A stretch of 64,000 nucleotides of DNA from Streptomyces griseus subsp. griseus (GTDB lineage Bacteria; Actinomycetota; Actinomycetes; Streptomycetales; Streptomycetaceae), in the NCBI RefSeq assembly GCF_003610995.1, contig NZ_CP032543.1, forward strand, positions 6,510,001 through 6,574,000, read 5' to 3'. Position 1 is the first letter of the stretch. Every line of letters starts with the position of its first letter. Below the pieces are notes generated by a model that was not told where the DNA came from, searched no databases, and was given only the letters and a program-made list of their open reading frames with translations. Shown here one piece after another: positions 1 to 9,535 of this stretch. The translations under genes were made by a program, and so were the position numbers.

Positions 1-626
1 TCCTCATCGCGTACGGCGGGATGGTCCCGTTCATCGCGACGCTGGCCATGCTCGCCTCGGCGCGCGGTCTCGCCCTCATGATCACCGACGGCAAGACGCA
101 GATCGTCACCGTCGACTCGGTCCTCAGCCTCGGCCTGCCGGACTCCTACTTCCTCGGGATCCCGCCGCTGGTCATGATGTTCGCCGCGGTCACGGTCATC
201 GGCTGGCTGATCCTCAACCGCACCACCTTCGGCCGCCGCACGGTCGCGGTCGGCGGCAACGCGGAGGCGGCCCGGCTCGCCGGGATCGACGTCCGCCGCC
301 AGCGCCTCTACCTCTACCTGCTCTCCGGAATGTGCTGCGGCATCGCCGCCTTCATGCTGATCGTGCTCTCCGGCTCCGGCCAGAACACCAACGGCAATCT
401 CTACGAACTCGACGCCATCGCTGCCGCGATCATCGGCGGCACCCTGCTCAGCGGCGGCCGCGGCACCATCGTCGGCTCCGTCCTCGGCGTCCTGATCTTC
501 ACCACGATCACCAACATCTTCGCGCTCAACAATCTCCAGAGCGACGTCCAGCAGATCGCCAAGGGCGCCATCATCGTCGCCGCCGTCCTCGTCCAGCGCC
601 GCACCCTGCGCGGCGGCGAGACCTGA
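1..626 (+). CDS. Sugar ABC transporter permease (RbsC-like), 3' part
   Basis: The 5' end lies outside the window; the reading frame is open from base 3. The visible ~207 residues carry the hallmarks of the ribose/xylose-type inner-membrane permease family: PFIATLAMLASARG, a GGNAEAARLAGIDV cytoplasmic loop and DAIAAAIIGGTLLSGGRG, with several hydrophobic segments between them. It closely resembles the permease half of the fusion protein at 21702-23657 in this window. It would pair with the binding lipoprotein that follows and with an ATPase presumably encoded upstream. The substrate is probably a sugar or cyclitol, given the dehydrogenase and isomerase downstream; the exact ligand cannot be read from the sequence. 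Confidence 0.93.
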   Translation, partial: LIAYGGMVPFIATLAMLASARGLALMITDGKTQIVTVDSVLSLGLPDSYFLGIPPLVMMFAAVTVIGWLILNRTTFGRRTVAVGGNAEAARLAGIDVRRQRLYLYLLSGMCCGIAAFMLIVLSGSGQNTNGNLYELDAIAAAIIGGTLLSGGRGTIVGSVLGVLIFTTITNIFALNNLQSDVQQIAKGAIIVAAVLVQRRTLRGGET

Positions 627-708
627 GCAACCCGCCGAACCTGAGCCGCACTTCCCCGTCCTGAGCCGTATTTCGCACGTCACCCACCGGATGAAGGGTC
701 CAACCACC

Positions 709-1746
709 ATGCCAGAAACCAGCCGCAGAGGGCTGTTGTTCGGAGCCGCAGCCATCTCCTCGGGCGCCCTCCTCACCGCCTGCACCAGCAACGAGCCGAA
801 GAACGCCGAGCCCGCGGGCAACAGCCAGCCCGCAGCCGACGACAAGCCCGGCAAGCCCGTCACCATCGGGTTCGCCGGACCGCAGGCCGACCACGGCTGG
901 CTCAACGCCATCAACGTGAACGCCAAGTCGCGGGCGGAGAAGTACAGCGAGGTGACGCTGGAGATCACCGAGGGCTCCAACGACACCGCTGCCCAGATCG
1001 GGCAGGTCAAGACCCTCATCAACAAGAAGGTCGACGTCCTCGTCATCCTCCCCGCCGACGGCAAGGCGCTGACCCAGGTCGGTCTGGAGGCGATGAAGGC
1101 GGGCATCCCGGTCGTCAACCTGGACCGGATCTTCGCCTCCCCGCAGGCGTACCGCTGCTGGGTCGGCGGCGACAACTACGGCATGGGTCTCAACGCCGGT
1201 CACTACATCGGTGAACAGCTCAAGGACAAGGCGAACGCCAAGGTCGTGGAGCTCGCCGGCATCGACAACCTGGAGCTGACCAAGCAGCGCAGCCAGGGCT
1301 TCGCCGACGCGCTCAAGAACTACTCCAACATCAAGCTGGTGGCCCGTCAGGCCGCCGACTTCACCGTCGAGTCCGGCCAGGCGAAGATGGCCCAGCTCCT
1401 CCAGGCGCAGAAGCAGTTCGACGCCCTGTGGAACCACGACGACGACCAGGGCGTGGGGGCGCTCCGCGCCATCCAGCAGGCCGGCCGTGACGAGTTCATC
1501 ATGGTCGGCGGCGCCGGCGCCAAGTCCGCGATGGACGCCATCAAGGCCGACAACTCGGTGCTCAAGGCGACCGTCCTCTACCCGCCGACGATGGCCGCTT
1601 CCGCCATCGACCTGGCCCGGGCGCTGGGCCAGAGCAAGGGCGTCAGCGGTCTCTCCGAGATGGAGATCCCGACCTCCCTGACCCTGTACTCGGCCGTGGT
1701 CACCAAGGACAACATCGACCAGTACCTGCCGACGGGCTTCAACTGA
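709..1746 (+). CDS. Sugar ABC transporter substrate-binding lipoprotein
   Basis: A periplasmic-binding-protein-like (RbsB/LacI fold) receptor of 345 residues. The start at 709 is preferred over the in-frame ATG at 691 because GAAGGG lies about 10 bases before it. The N-terminus has a twin arginine (SRRGLLFG) and a lipobox ending LLTAC, so Cys25 would be lipidated and the protein anchored outside the membrane, perhaps after Tat export. Typical segments follow: VTIGFAGPQADHGWL, VDVLVILPADGKAL and LWNHDDDQGVGALRAI. It sits 82 bases after the permease and 71 bases before the dehydrogenase, so it probably belongs to one uptake/catabolic operon. The ligand is unknown. Confidence 0.93.
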   Translation: MPETSRRGLLFGAAAISSGALLTACTSNEPKNAEPAGNSQPAADDKPGKPVTIGFAGPQADHGWLNAINVNAKSRAEKYSEVTLEITEGSNDTAAQIGQVKTLINKKVDVLVILPADGKALTQVGLEAMKAGIPVVNLDRIFASPQAYRCWVGGDNYGMGLNAGHYIGEQLKDKANAKVVELAGIDNLELTKQRSQGFADALKNYSNIKLVARQAADFTVESGQAKMAQLLQAQKQFDALWNHDDDQGVGALRAIQQAGRDEFIMVGGAGAKSAMDAIKADNSVLKATVLYPPTMAASAIDLARALGQSKGVSGLSEMEIPTSLTLYSAVVTKDNIDQYLPTGFN

Positions 1747-1817
1747 GCGGGTCCGCGGGGGGTGCGGCGAGCGCATCCCCCGGCCCGTTACCGCACACCG
1801 ATGAGGAGGAAGTCCGC

Positions 1818-3050
1818 ATGGCCCGTAGTCAAGAGACGGAAGCGCAGACCGCAGCACCGCCGACGCAGGCGCGAGCAACGCTCGGGGTCGGCATGGTCGG
1901 ATACGCGTTCATGGGCGCCGCCCACTCCCAGGGGTGGCGCACCGCCGGACACGTCTTCGACCTGCCGGTGCGGCCCTCTCTCGCCGCGATCTGCGGACGC
2001 GACCGCGCGGCGGTCGACGCCGCCGCCGCCCGGCACGGCTGGGCGGCCGCGGAGACCGACTGGCGGGCGCTGATCGCCCGGGACGATGTGCAGCTGATCG
2101 ACATCTGCACCCCGGGCGACAGCCATGCGGAGATCGCCATCGCCGCCCTGGAGGCGGGCAAACACGTGCTGTGCGAGAAGCCGCTCGCCAACACCGTCGC
2201 CGAGGCGGAGGCGATGGTCCGCGCCGCCGAGGCTGCGCAGGCCCGCGGCCAGGTGGCGATCGTGGGCTTCAACTACCGCAAGGTGCCCGCCATCACCTTC
2301 GCCCGGCAGCTCATCGCGGACGGCCGCCTCGGCACCCTGCGCCACGTACGCGCCAGCTACCTCCAGGACTGGCTGGTCGACCCGGCCTCCCCGCTCACCT
2401 GGCGCCTCAAGCGCGAGCACGCCGGGTCGGGTGCGCTGGGCGACCTGGGGGCGCACATCGTCGACCTCGCGCAATATCTCGCGGGGGAGCTGCTGACCGG
2501 GGTGTCGGCCGTGAGTGAGACCTTCGTACGGGAGCGGCCCCTGCTCTCCGGTGCGTCGGCCGGGCTCTCCGGCGGCGCCGACGCGGTGGAGCGGGGCGAG
2601 GTGACGGTGGACGACGCGGCCATCTTCACCGGCCGGCTCGCCTCCGGGGCGCTGGCCTCCTTCGAGGCGACCCGGATGGCCGCCGGCCGCAAGAACGCGC
2701 TGCGGCTGGAGATCAACGGCGAGCTGGGCTCGCTCGCCTTCGACCTGGAACGGCTCAACGAGCTGTCCTTCCACGACCACACCGAGCCCGCCGCCACCGC
2801 CGGCTTCCGCCGCATCCTGGTCACCGAACCCGAACACCCCTACCTGGAGGCCTGGTGGCCGCCGGGCCACGCCCTCGGGTACGAGCACACCTTCGTCCAC
2901 CAGGCCCGTGACGTGGTCCGCACGATCGCCGAAGGCACCCCGCCCCGGCCCTCGTTCGCGGACGGCCTCCAGGTCCAGCGGGTGCTCGCCGCAGTCGAGG
3001 AGAGCGCCGCCAAGAACTCCGTGCACACCCCGGTCCCGTCCTCGTCCTAG
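1818..3050 (+). CDS. Gfo/Idh/MocA-family sugar dehydrogenase
   Basis: A 410-residue NAD(P)-dependent oxidoreductase. A ~20-residue polar leader precedes the Rossmann motif [11 protein letters not shown]. The family motif [14 protein letters not shown], whose Lys is the usual catalytic residue, follows near residue 120; [17 protein letters not shown] supplies the conserved D/H pair. AGGAGGAA lies 7-8 bases before the ATG. Family members oxidise inositols, glucosides or other sugars, often at C3. Placement between a sugar-binding protein and a TIM-barrel isomerase points to the catabolic step for the imported sugar. The substrate and NAD/NADP preference are not determinable here. Confidence 0.93.
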   Translation: MARSQETEAQTAAPPTQARATLGVGMVGYAFMGAAHSQGWRTAGHVFDLPVRPSLAAICGRDRAAVDAAAARHGWAAAETDWRALIARDDVQLIDICTPGDSHAEIAIAALEAGKHVLCEKPLANTVAEAEAMVRAAEAAQARGQVAIVGFNYRKVPAITFARQLIADGRLGTLRHVRASYLQDWLVDPASPLTWRLKREHAGSGALGDLGAHIVDLAQYLAGELLTGVSAVSETFVRERPLLSGASAGLSGGADAVERGEVTVDDAAIFTGRLASGALASFEATRMAAGRKNALRLEINGELGSLAFDLERLNELSFHDHTEPAATAGFRRILVTEPEHPYLEAWWPPGHALGYEHTFVHQARDVVRTIAEGTPPRPSFADGLQVQRVLAAVEESAAKNSVHTPVPSSS

Positions 3051-3064
3051 GAGGTAGCCCGCCC

Positions 3065-4069
3065 ATGCCCCGCCCCTTCACCCTGTTCACCGGCCAATGG
3101 GCCGACCTCCCGCTGGAGGAGGTCTGCAAGCACGCCCGTGACTTCGGCTACGACGGACTCGAACTCGCCTGCTGGGGAGATCACTTCGAGGTCGACAAGG
3201 CGCTCGCCGACCCCGGCTACCTGGACAGCAGGCACCAACTGCTGGACAGGTACGGGCTGAAGTGCTTCGCCATCTCCAACCACCTCGTCGGCCAGGCCGT
3301 CTGCGACCACCCGATCGACGAACGCCACCAGGGCATCCTGCCCGCCCGCATCTGGGGCGACGGCGAGGCCGAAGGCGTACGGCAGCGGGCCGCCGCCGAG
3401 ATCGCGGACACCGCGCGGGCCGCCGCCGCCTTCGGGGTGGACACGGTCATCGGGTTCACCGGCTCCTCGATCTGGCACCTGGTCGCCATGTTCCCGCCGG
3501 TCCCGCCGCACATGATCGAACGCGGTTACGAGGACTTCGCGGAGCGCTGGAACCCGGTCCTGGACGTCTTCGACGCGGAGGGGGTGCGCTTCGCCCACGA
3601 GGTGCACCCGAGCGAGATCGCGTACGACTACTGGACCACCAAGCGCGCCCTCGAAGCGGTCGACAACCGGCCCGCGTTCGGGCTGAACTTCGACCCGAGC
3701 CACTTCGTCTGGCAGGACCTCGACCCGGTCGGCTTCCTCTACGACTTCCGGGACCGGATCTACCACGTGGACTGCAAGGAGGCCCGCAAGCGCCTCGACG
3801 GCCGCAACGGCCGCCTCGGCTCGCACCTGCCGTGGGGCGACCCCCGGCGCGGCTGGGACTTCGTCTCCGCCGGCCACGGTGACGTGCCCTGGGAGGACGT
3901 GTTCCGGATGCTCCGGTCCATCGGCTACGAGGGCCCGATCTCGGTGGAGTGGGAGGACGCGGGCATGGACCGGCTGGCCGGCGCCCCGGAAGCGCTTGCC
4001 AGCCTCAAGCGGTTCGACTTCGACCCGCCGTCGGCCTCCTTCGACGCGGCCTTCGGCGGCGGCGAGTAG
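3065..4069 (+). CDS. Sugar phosphate isomerase/epimerase (TIM barrel)
   Basis: A 334-residue protein of the xylose-isomerase-like/AP-endonuclease-2 TIM-barrel superfamily. Visible family segments are [15 protein letters not shown], the metal-ligand region [42 protein letters not shown] and the C-terminal [11 protein letters not shown], together supplying the usual Glu/Asp/His metal site. It starts 14 bases after the dehydrogenase stop with AGGAGG in between, so the two are translated together. Pairs of this kind commonly oxidise and then isomerise or cleave keto-sugars. No signal peptide is present, so it acts in the cytoplasm. Confidence 0.93.
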   Translation: MPRPFTLFTGQWADLPLEEVCKHARDFGYDGLELACWGDHFEVDKALADPGYLDSRHQLLDRYGLKCFAISNHLVGQAVCDHPIDERHQGILPARIWGDGEAEGVRQRAAAEIADTARAAAAFGVDTVIGFTGSSIWHLVAMFPPVPPHMIERGYEDFAERWNPVLDVFDAEGVRFAHEVHPSEIAYDYWTTKRALEAVDNRPAFGLNFDPSHFVWQDLDPVGFLYDFRDRIYHVDCKEARKRLDGRNGRLGSHLPWGDPRRGWDFVSAGHGDVPWEDVFRMLRSIGYEGPISVEWEDAGMDRLAGAPEALASLKRFDFDPPSASFDAAFGGGE

Positions 4070-4081
4070 CACCGCCCGTCA

Positions 4082-4127
4082 AGCCCCGGGGGCATGGTCC
4101 GTACCTGGGCCCCCAGCCCCCGGGGCT
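4082..4127 (+). terminator. Hairpin after the dehydrogenase/isomerase operon
   Basis: A perfect 12-bp inverted repeat (4082-4093 with 4116-4127) separated by 22 bases lies 12 bases after the isomerase stop. No T-run follows, as is usual in Streptomyces. It probably ends the sugar operon and isolates it from the large secreted-protein gene. Confidence 0.6.
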
Positions 4128-4356
4128 GCCTCGCCCTGCCCGGATTCTCCTTTGTCCTGGCGGAAGCAGAAGTTCGACTTACCTGTTGCACAAGGGCTTT
4201 CCGTCCCGGACGAACAGGTCTACCGTCCACCACGTGTACACGACATGACTCGCGTCACCGGGGTCACCCCCGTCCCTGGTGACGCACGCGCGGCAGTCCC
4301 CGCGCGGCACGGCAGCACCACCCGCCCGTACAACCGGCACTCTCCGGAGGACCCAC
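4128..4356 (+). promoter_or_regulatory. Upstream region of the large secreted protein with short palindromes
   Basis: This ~230-base stretch is less GC-rich than its surroundings and shows no convincing gene. It contains a small dyad AAGT-TCG-ACTT at 4170-4180 and a perfect 10-bp palindrome CGTGTACACG at 4233-4242, either of which could be an operator. CCGGAGGA just before the GTG at 4357 is the ribosome-binding site. No clear -35/-10 pair could be assigned. Confidence 0.35.
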
Positions 4357-7300
4357 GTGCACAGAACCAGAAAGCGGCTCCTGGCCCGGCCCCGCGTCCG
4401 CAAATCGCTCGCCCTCTTCACCGGCGGCCTGCTCGCCGCGGCGACCCTCACCCTCGGCTCCGCCCCCGGTGCCACCGCCCACCCCGGCCACCCCGAACAC
4501 GAGGCGCCAGCCGCCGAGGACTTCCAGCAGGTCACCCTGGCCAAGGGGGCGGAGGAGACCGGTGAGCCCATGTCGCTCGCCGTCCTCCCCGACCGCAGCG
4601 TCCTGCACACCGCGCGCGGCGGCGAGCTCCGCATCACCGACAGCGCCGGCAACACCAGGATCTCCGGCACGCTCCCCGTGTACACGCACGACGAGGAAGG
4701 CCTCCAGGGCATCGGCGTCGACCCCGACTTCGCCGAGAACCGGGCCATCTACCTCTTCTACGCACCCCCCATGGACACCCCGGCGGGCGACGCCCCCGAG
4801 ACCGGGTCCGCCGCCGACTTCGCCAAGTTCGACGGTGTCAACCGGCTCTCCCGCTTCGTGCTCAACGAGGACGGCACCCTCGACACCGCCAGTGAGAAGA
4901 AGGTCCTGGACGTTCCCACCTCGCGCGGTATCTGCTGCCACGTCGGCGGTGACATCGACTTCGACAAGGACGGGAACCTCTACCTCTCCACCGGCGACGA
5001 CACCAACCCCTTCGCCTCCGACGGCTACACACCGATCGACGAGCGCCCCGACCGCAACCCGGCGTTCGACGCCCAGCGGACCTCCGGCAACACCAACGAC
5101 CTCCGCGGCAAGCTCCTGCGCATCAAGGTCGCCGAGGACGGCTCGTACACCATCCCCGAGGGAAACCTCTTCGAGCCCGGCACGGACAAGACCCGCCCCG
5201 AGATCTACGCGATGGGCTTCCGCAACCCGTTCCGCTTCTCCGTCGACAAGGCCACCGGCATCGCGTACGTCGGAGACTACGGCCCCGACGCCGGTGCGGC
5301 CGACCCCAAGCGCGGCCCCTCCGGCCAGGTGGAGTTCGCCCGGGTGACCAAGGCCGGCAACTTCGGCTGGCCGTACTGCGTCGGCGACAACGAGCCGTAC
5401 ATCGACTACGACTTCGCCACCAAGGCCTCCGGCGCCGCCTTCGACTGCGCCAAGCCCAGGAACGAGTCGCCGAACAACACCGGCCTCGTCGACCTGCCCC
5501 CGGCCGAGGCCGCGTGGATCCCGTACGACGGCGGCTCGGTGCCCGAGTTCGGCTCCGGCTCCGAGTCCCCGATGGGCGGACCGGTCTACCGCTACGACGA
5601 GGACCTCGACTCCCCGGTCAAGTTCCCCGAGGCCTACGACGGCGACTTCTTCGCCGGTGAGTTCGGCCGCCGGTGGATCAAGCGCATCGAACAGGACGCG
5701 GACGGCACCGTCCAGTCCATCAACGACGTGCCGTGGTCCGGTACGCAGATCATGGACATGGCCTTCGGCCCGGACGGGGCGCTCTACGTCCTGGACTACG
5801 GCCTCGCCTGGTTCGGCGGCGACGAGAACTCCGCGCTCTACCGCATCGAGAACGCCACCGGAGGCCGCTCACCCATCGCCGAGGCCTCGGCGAACAAGAC
5901 CTCCGGCACCGCACCGCTGAAGGTGAAGTTCTCCTCCGCCGGCACCGCCGACGGCGACGGCGACCCGTTGACGTACGCCTGGGACTTCGGCGACGGCGGA
6001 ACCTCCACGGCCGCCAACCCGACGTACACGTACAAGAAGAACGGCACCTACGTCGCGACCCTCACCGCCGAGGACCCGACCGGGCGCACCGGCTCCGCCA
6101 GCGTCCACATCACCGTCGGCAACACCGCCCCGACCGTGGAGCTGGTGCTCCCCGAGGACGGGCAGCTCTTCGAGTTCGGTGACTCCGTGCCGTTCAAGGT
6201 GAACGTCAGCGACCCGGAGGACGGCACCATCGACTGCACCAAGGTCGAGGTCAAGTTCACCCTGGGCCACGACAGCCACGGCCATGACATCACCACCGAG
6301 CACGGCTGCGAAGGCACCATCAAGACCGCCATGGAAGGCGGTCACGACCCCAACGCCAACATCTACGGCGGGATCTCGGCCTCCTACACCGACAACGGCG
6401 GTGGCGGCCAGGCCAAGCTGACCGGCAGGGACCAGGCGCGCCTCCAGCCCAAGCACCGGCAGGCCGAGCACTTCGACGACTCCTTCGGCGTCACCACGCC
6501 GAGCAAGTCCAGCGCGCACGGCGGTAAGACCGTCGGTGACATCCACAACGACGACTGGATCTCCTTCAAGACCTACGTCCTCGGTGGCACCACCAAGCTC
6601 ACCGCCCGTATCTCGTCCGCCGGTTCGGGCGGCTTCCTCGAAGTGCGCGCCGGATCGCCCACCGGCAAGATCCTCGGCTCCGGACCGGTCCCGGTGACCG
6701 GCAGCTGGGACACCTTCCAGGACATCGACATCCCGCTGCGCGGAGCCCCCAAGAAGAAGACCGACCTCTTCCTCGTCTTCAAGGGCGGCGACGGCGCGCT
6801 GTTCGACATCGACGACTTCGAGCTGTCGAACACCCCGGTCGACAAGACCGCCAAGCGCGTCCTGGTCTTCTCCAAGACCGCCGGATTCCGCCACGACTCC
6901 ATCCCGGCCGGCATCGCCGCACTGAAGGAGATCGGCAAGGACACCAACATCACGGTCGACTCCACCGAGTCCGCCGCCCAGTTCACCACCAGCAACCTCG
7001 CCCGCTACGACGCCGTCGCCTTCCTCTCCACCACCGGTGACGTCCTCAACGCCGACCAGCAGAAGGCGTTCGAGAACTACGTGGCCACCGGCGGCGGTTA
7101 CGTCGGCATCCACGCGGCCGCCGACACCGAGTACGACTGGGAGTTCTACGGCGGCCTGGTCGGCGCCTACTTCGACTCGCACCCGCAGATCCAGCCGGCC
7201 ACCGTCCGCGTGGAGGACCACGACCATCCGGCCACCGCGCACCTGGACGAGGAGTGGGAGCGCACCGACGAGTGGTACAACTACCGCTCCAACCCCCGGG

Positions 7301-8076
7301 ACAAGGCCAAGGTGCTGGCCACCCTGGACGAGACCACCTACACCGGCGGCAACATGAAGGGGGACCACCCGATCTCCTGGTGCCAGACCTACCAGGGCGG
7401 CCGCTCCTTCTACACCGGCCTCGGCCACACCAAGGAGTCCTACGCGGAGACGGCCTTCCGCCAGCACCTCTCCGGCGGCCTGCGCTACGCCACCGGCCAG
7501 GTCAAGGCCGACTGCAAGCCGAACAAGGACTACCGGCCCCTCTTCAACGGCAAGACGCTGGACGGGTGGAAGCAGGCCGGCCCCGGCAAGTTCTCCATCA
7601 GCGACGGCGCCCTGCACTCCGAGGGCGGCATGGGCCTGCTCACCTACCAGGCCAAGGAGCTGAAGGCGTACTCGCTCAAGCTGGACTGGAAGATGGCCGG
7701 TGACGACAACTCCGGTGTCTTCGTGGGCTTCCCGGAGTCCGACGACCCCTGGTCGGCCGTGAACAACGGCTACGAGATCCAGATCGACGCCACCGATGCC
7801 GCCGACCGCACCACCGGCGCCGTCTACGGGTTCAAGTCGGCCAACATCAAGGCCCGTGACCGCGTCCTGCGGCCGCCGGGCCAGTGGAACAGCTACGAGA
7901 TCAAGGTCCAGGGCGAGCGTCTGCAGATCTTCCTCAACGGAGCGAAGATCAACGACTTCACCAACACCGACCCGGCCCGCAGCCTGAAGAACGGCTACAT
8001 CGGACTCCAGAACCACGGGCCCGACGACCACGTTTCCTTCCGCAACATCCAACTGAAGGAGCTGCCCTCGAAGTAG
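4357..8076 (+). CDS. Secreted multidomain protein: sugar dehydrogenase-like, PKD, CBM6-like, ThuA-like and DUF1080
   Basis: A 1239-residue exported protein. The GTG at 4357 has a good ribosome-binding site and gives a classical signal peptide (Arg/Lys-rich start, hydrophobic core, probable cleavage after ATA at residue 41). Domains in order: a glucose/sorbosone dehydrogenase-like beta-propeller (about 55-500; GICCHVGGDIDFDKDGNLY), a PKD domain (about 507-590; YAWDFGDGGTS), a CBM6-like carbohydrate-binding region (about 690-828), a ThuA-like domain (about 832-1050; VFSKTAGFRHDSIPAGIAAL) and a C-terminal DUF1080/LamG-like domain (about 1058-1239; PLFNGKTLDGWK). DUF1080 proteins are linked to 3-keto-glycoside cleavage. 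With the neighbouring Gfo/Idh/MocA dehydrogenase this suggests oxidative glycoside breakdown starting outside the cell. Actual activity is inferred. Confidence 0.9.
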   Translation: MHRTRKRLLARPRVRKSLALFTGGLLAAATLTLGSAPGATAHPGHPEHEAPAAEDFQQVTLAKGAEETGEPMSLAVLPDRSVLHTARGGELRITDSAGNTRISGTLPVYTHDEEGLQGIGVDPDFAENRAIYLFYAPPMDTPAGDAPETGSAADFAKFDGVNRLSRFVLNEDGTLDTASEKKVLDVPTSRGICCHVGGDIDFDKDGNLYLSTGDDTNPFASDGYTPIDERPDRNPAFDAQRTSGNTNDLRGKLLRIKVAEDGSYTIPEGNLFEPGTDKTRPEIYAMGFRNPFRFSVDKATGIAYVGDYGPDAGAADPKRGPSGQVEFARVTKAGNFGWPYCVGDNEPYIDYDFATKASGAAFDCAKPRNESPNNTGLVDLPPAEAAWIPYDGGSVPEFGSGSESPMGGPVYRYDEDLDSPVKFPEAYDGDFFAGEFGRRWIKRIEQDADGTVQSINDVPWSGTQIMDMAFGPDGALYVLDYGLAWFGGDENSALYRIENATGGRSPIAEASANKTSGTAPLKVKFSSAGTADGDGDPLTYAWDFGDGGTSTAANPTYTYKKNGTYVATLTAEDPTGRTGSASVHITVGNTAPTVELVLPEDGQLFEFGDSVPFKVNVSDPEDGTIDCTKVEVKFTLGHDSHGHDITTEHGCEGTIKTAMEGGHDPNANIYGGISASYTDNGGGGQAKLTGRDQARLQPKHRQAEHFDDSFGVTTPSKSSAHGGKTVGDIHNDDWISFKTYVLGGTTKLTARISSAGSGGFLEVRAGSPTGKILGSGPVPVTGSWDTFQDIDIPLRGAPKKKTDLFLVFKGGDGALFDIDDFELSNTPVDKTAKRVLVFSKTAGFRHDSIPAGIAALKEIGKDTNITVDSTESAAQFTTSNLARYDAVAFLSTTGDVLNADQQKAFENYVATGGGYVGIHAAADTEYDWEFYGGLVGAYFDSHPQIQPATVRVEDHDHPATAHLDEEWERTDEWYNYRSNPRDKAKVLATLDETTYTGGNMKGDHPISWCQTYQGGRSFYTGLGHTKESYAETAFRQHLSGGLRYATGQVKADCKPNKDYRPLFNGKTLDGWKQAGPGKFSISDGALHSEGGMGLLTYQAKELKAYSLKLDWKMAGDDNSGVFVGFPESDDPWSAVNNGYEIQIDATDAADRTTGAVYGFKSANIKARDRVLRPPGQWNSYEIKVQGERLQIFLNGAKINDFTNTDPARSLKNGYIGLQNHGPDDHVSFRNIQLKELPSK

Positions 8077-8092
8077 GGCGGCCACCTCTGCC

Positions 8093-8136
8093 GACGGCGG
8101 ACGGGGCAGGCACCGACCCCTTCCCCGCCCGCCGTC
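8093..8136 (+). terminator. Hairpin between the secreted protein and the ebo-type operon
   Basis: A 14-bp inverted repeat with one mismatch (8093-8106 with 8123-8136) begins 16 bases after the stop of the secreted protein. It ends 32 bases before the next GTG. It may be a terminator, leaving the next operon to its own promoter or to read-through. Confidence 0.5.
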
Positions 8137-8168
8137 CTCCACCTCTTCATCCCCCAGGGAGGCAGCCC

Positions 8169-9338
8169 GTGACCGCACATGCCGATCGTGAACGCCGTAC
8201 GGAGAGTCCAGACCGCACGGGCGCCCCAGGCCCCCGTACCGGCGTCTGGTTCATCGGAGCGCGCGGCTCCGTCGCCACCACCGCCACCGCGGGGTGCGCC
8301 GCCATCGCCGCGGGCCTCCACCCGCCGACCGGCATGGTCACCGAGACGCCCCCCTTCGCCGACAGCGGCCTGCCGCCCCTGACCTCGCTGGTCTTCGGCG
8401 GCCACGACACCCTGGACTGCCCGCTCGCCAAACGGGCCGAGGCGCTCGCCGAGGGCGGTGTGCTCCCGCACCGCCTCCCCACCGCCGTCCGCGCCGAACT
8501 CGACGCGGCCGACGCCGAGATACGCCCCGGCGGACCGCTCCCCGGGGAGACCCGCACCGACCAGGAACTCATCGCCGCGTTCGCCGCCGACCTCACCGAC
8601 TTCGCCCACCGCCACGACCTGGCCCGTACGGTCGTCATCAACGTCTCCTCCACGGAGCCCGCCCCCGGTCCCGACGACCCCCGGCTCCCCGCCAGCTCGC
8701 TCTACGCCGCGGCCGCCCTCCGGGCCGGCTGCTCCTACGCCAACTTCACCCCCTCGACCGGCCTGCGCACCCCCGCCCTGGCCGACACCGTCGACTCCTG
8801 CGGGCTTCCCCACGCCGGACGCGACGGCAAGACCGGCCAGACGCTGCTCCGTTCCGTGCTCGCCCCGATGTTCCTCCAGCGCGCCCTGCCCGTACGGGCC
8901 TGGTCCGGGTCGAACCTGCTGGGCGGCGGGGACGGGGCGGCGCTGGCCGACCCGGCGGCGGCCGCCGCCAAGAACGCGGGCAAGGAACGAGTCCTGGCCG
9001 ACACGTTCGGCACCGCCCCCGAGGGCGAGGTCCACATCGACGACGTGCCCGCGATGGGGGACTGGAAGACGGCCTGGGACCACATCGCCTTCGACGGTTT
9101 CCTCGGCTCCCGCATGATCCTCCAGACCATCTGGCAGGGCTGCGACTCGGCCCTCGCCGCCCCGCTCGTCCTGGACCTCGCCCGGCTGCTGGCCCGCTCG
9201 CACGAACTGGGACTGAGCGGGCCCCGGCCGGAGCTGGGCTTCTACTTCAAGGACCCGGACGGCGGCACCTCGGCCGCACTCGCCGAGCAGTACGCCACCT
9301 TGCTGGCCTTCGCCGAGCGGCTGCGGGGCAAGGCGTGA
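8169..9338 (+). CDS. Inositol-3-phosphate synthase-like protein (ebo-type operon, first gene)
   Basis: A 389-residue protein of the myo-inositol-1-phosphate synthase superfamily. The GTG at 8169 is preceded by GGGAGGCAGCCC. After a polar leader comes the NAD-binding stretch VWFIGARGSVATTATAG. The synthase core GRDGKTGQTLLRSVLAPMF follows, then KTAWDHIAFDGFLGSRM and CDSALAAPLVLDLARLL. Canonical enzymes cyclise glucose 6-phosphate to inositol 3-phosphate. Here the gene heads an ebo-type cluster with a UbiA prenyltransferase, so the product could instead be a cyclitol or sugar-derived head group; that is inference. In cyanobacterial ebo clusters, as I recall, the sugar-cyclase position is held by a dehydroquinate-synthase-like enzyme, so this looks like an alternative component. 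Confidence 0.88.
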   Translation: MTAHADRERRTESPDRTGAPGPRTGVWFIGARGSVATTATAGCAAIAAGLHPPTGMVTETPPFADSGLPPLTSLVFGGHDTLDCPLAKRAEALAEGGVLPHRLPTAVRAELDAADAEIRPGGPLPGETRTDQELIAAFAADLTDFAHRHDLARTVVINVSSTEPAPGPDDPRLPASSLYAAAALRAGCSYANFTPSTGLRTPALADTVDSCGLPHAGRDGKTGQTLLRSVLAPMFLQRALPVRAWSGSNLLGGGDGAALADPAAAAAKNAGKERVLADTFGTAPEGEVHIDDVPAMGDWKTAWDHIAFDGFLGSRMILQTIWQGCDSALAAPLVLDLARLLARSHELGLSGPRPELGFYFKDPDGGTSAALAEQYATLLAFAERLRGKA

Positions 9339-9535
9339 GGTGGCGACTGCGGCTGCTGTCGGCGCTCGGGGCGCTCCCCGCCGGGCTGCGGGCGGCACCG
9401 GCGGGGCTGAACGGCCACGCCGTACGGGGCGGGGCACCGGCCACCGCCCCCGAAGACGGCCTGTCCGGTGCGGGTGGGACTGCGCCCGCACCGGACAGGC
9501 ACCCACCGTCCCCCGGTAGCGGGAGAGGGGACACC

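Noticed and set aside
5869..8178. A 769-residue open frame on the minus strand opposite the large secreted protein
   Set aside because: It mirrors the codon bias of the plus-strand gene, has repetitive Val/Gly/Leu/Asp composition, and lacks a start with a ribosome-binding site or any recognisable motif.
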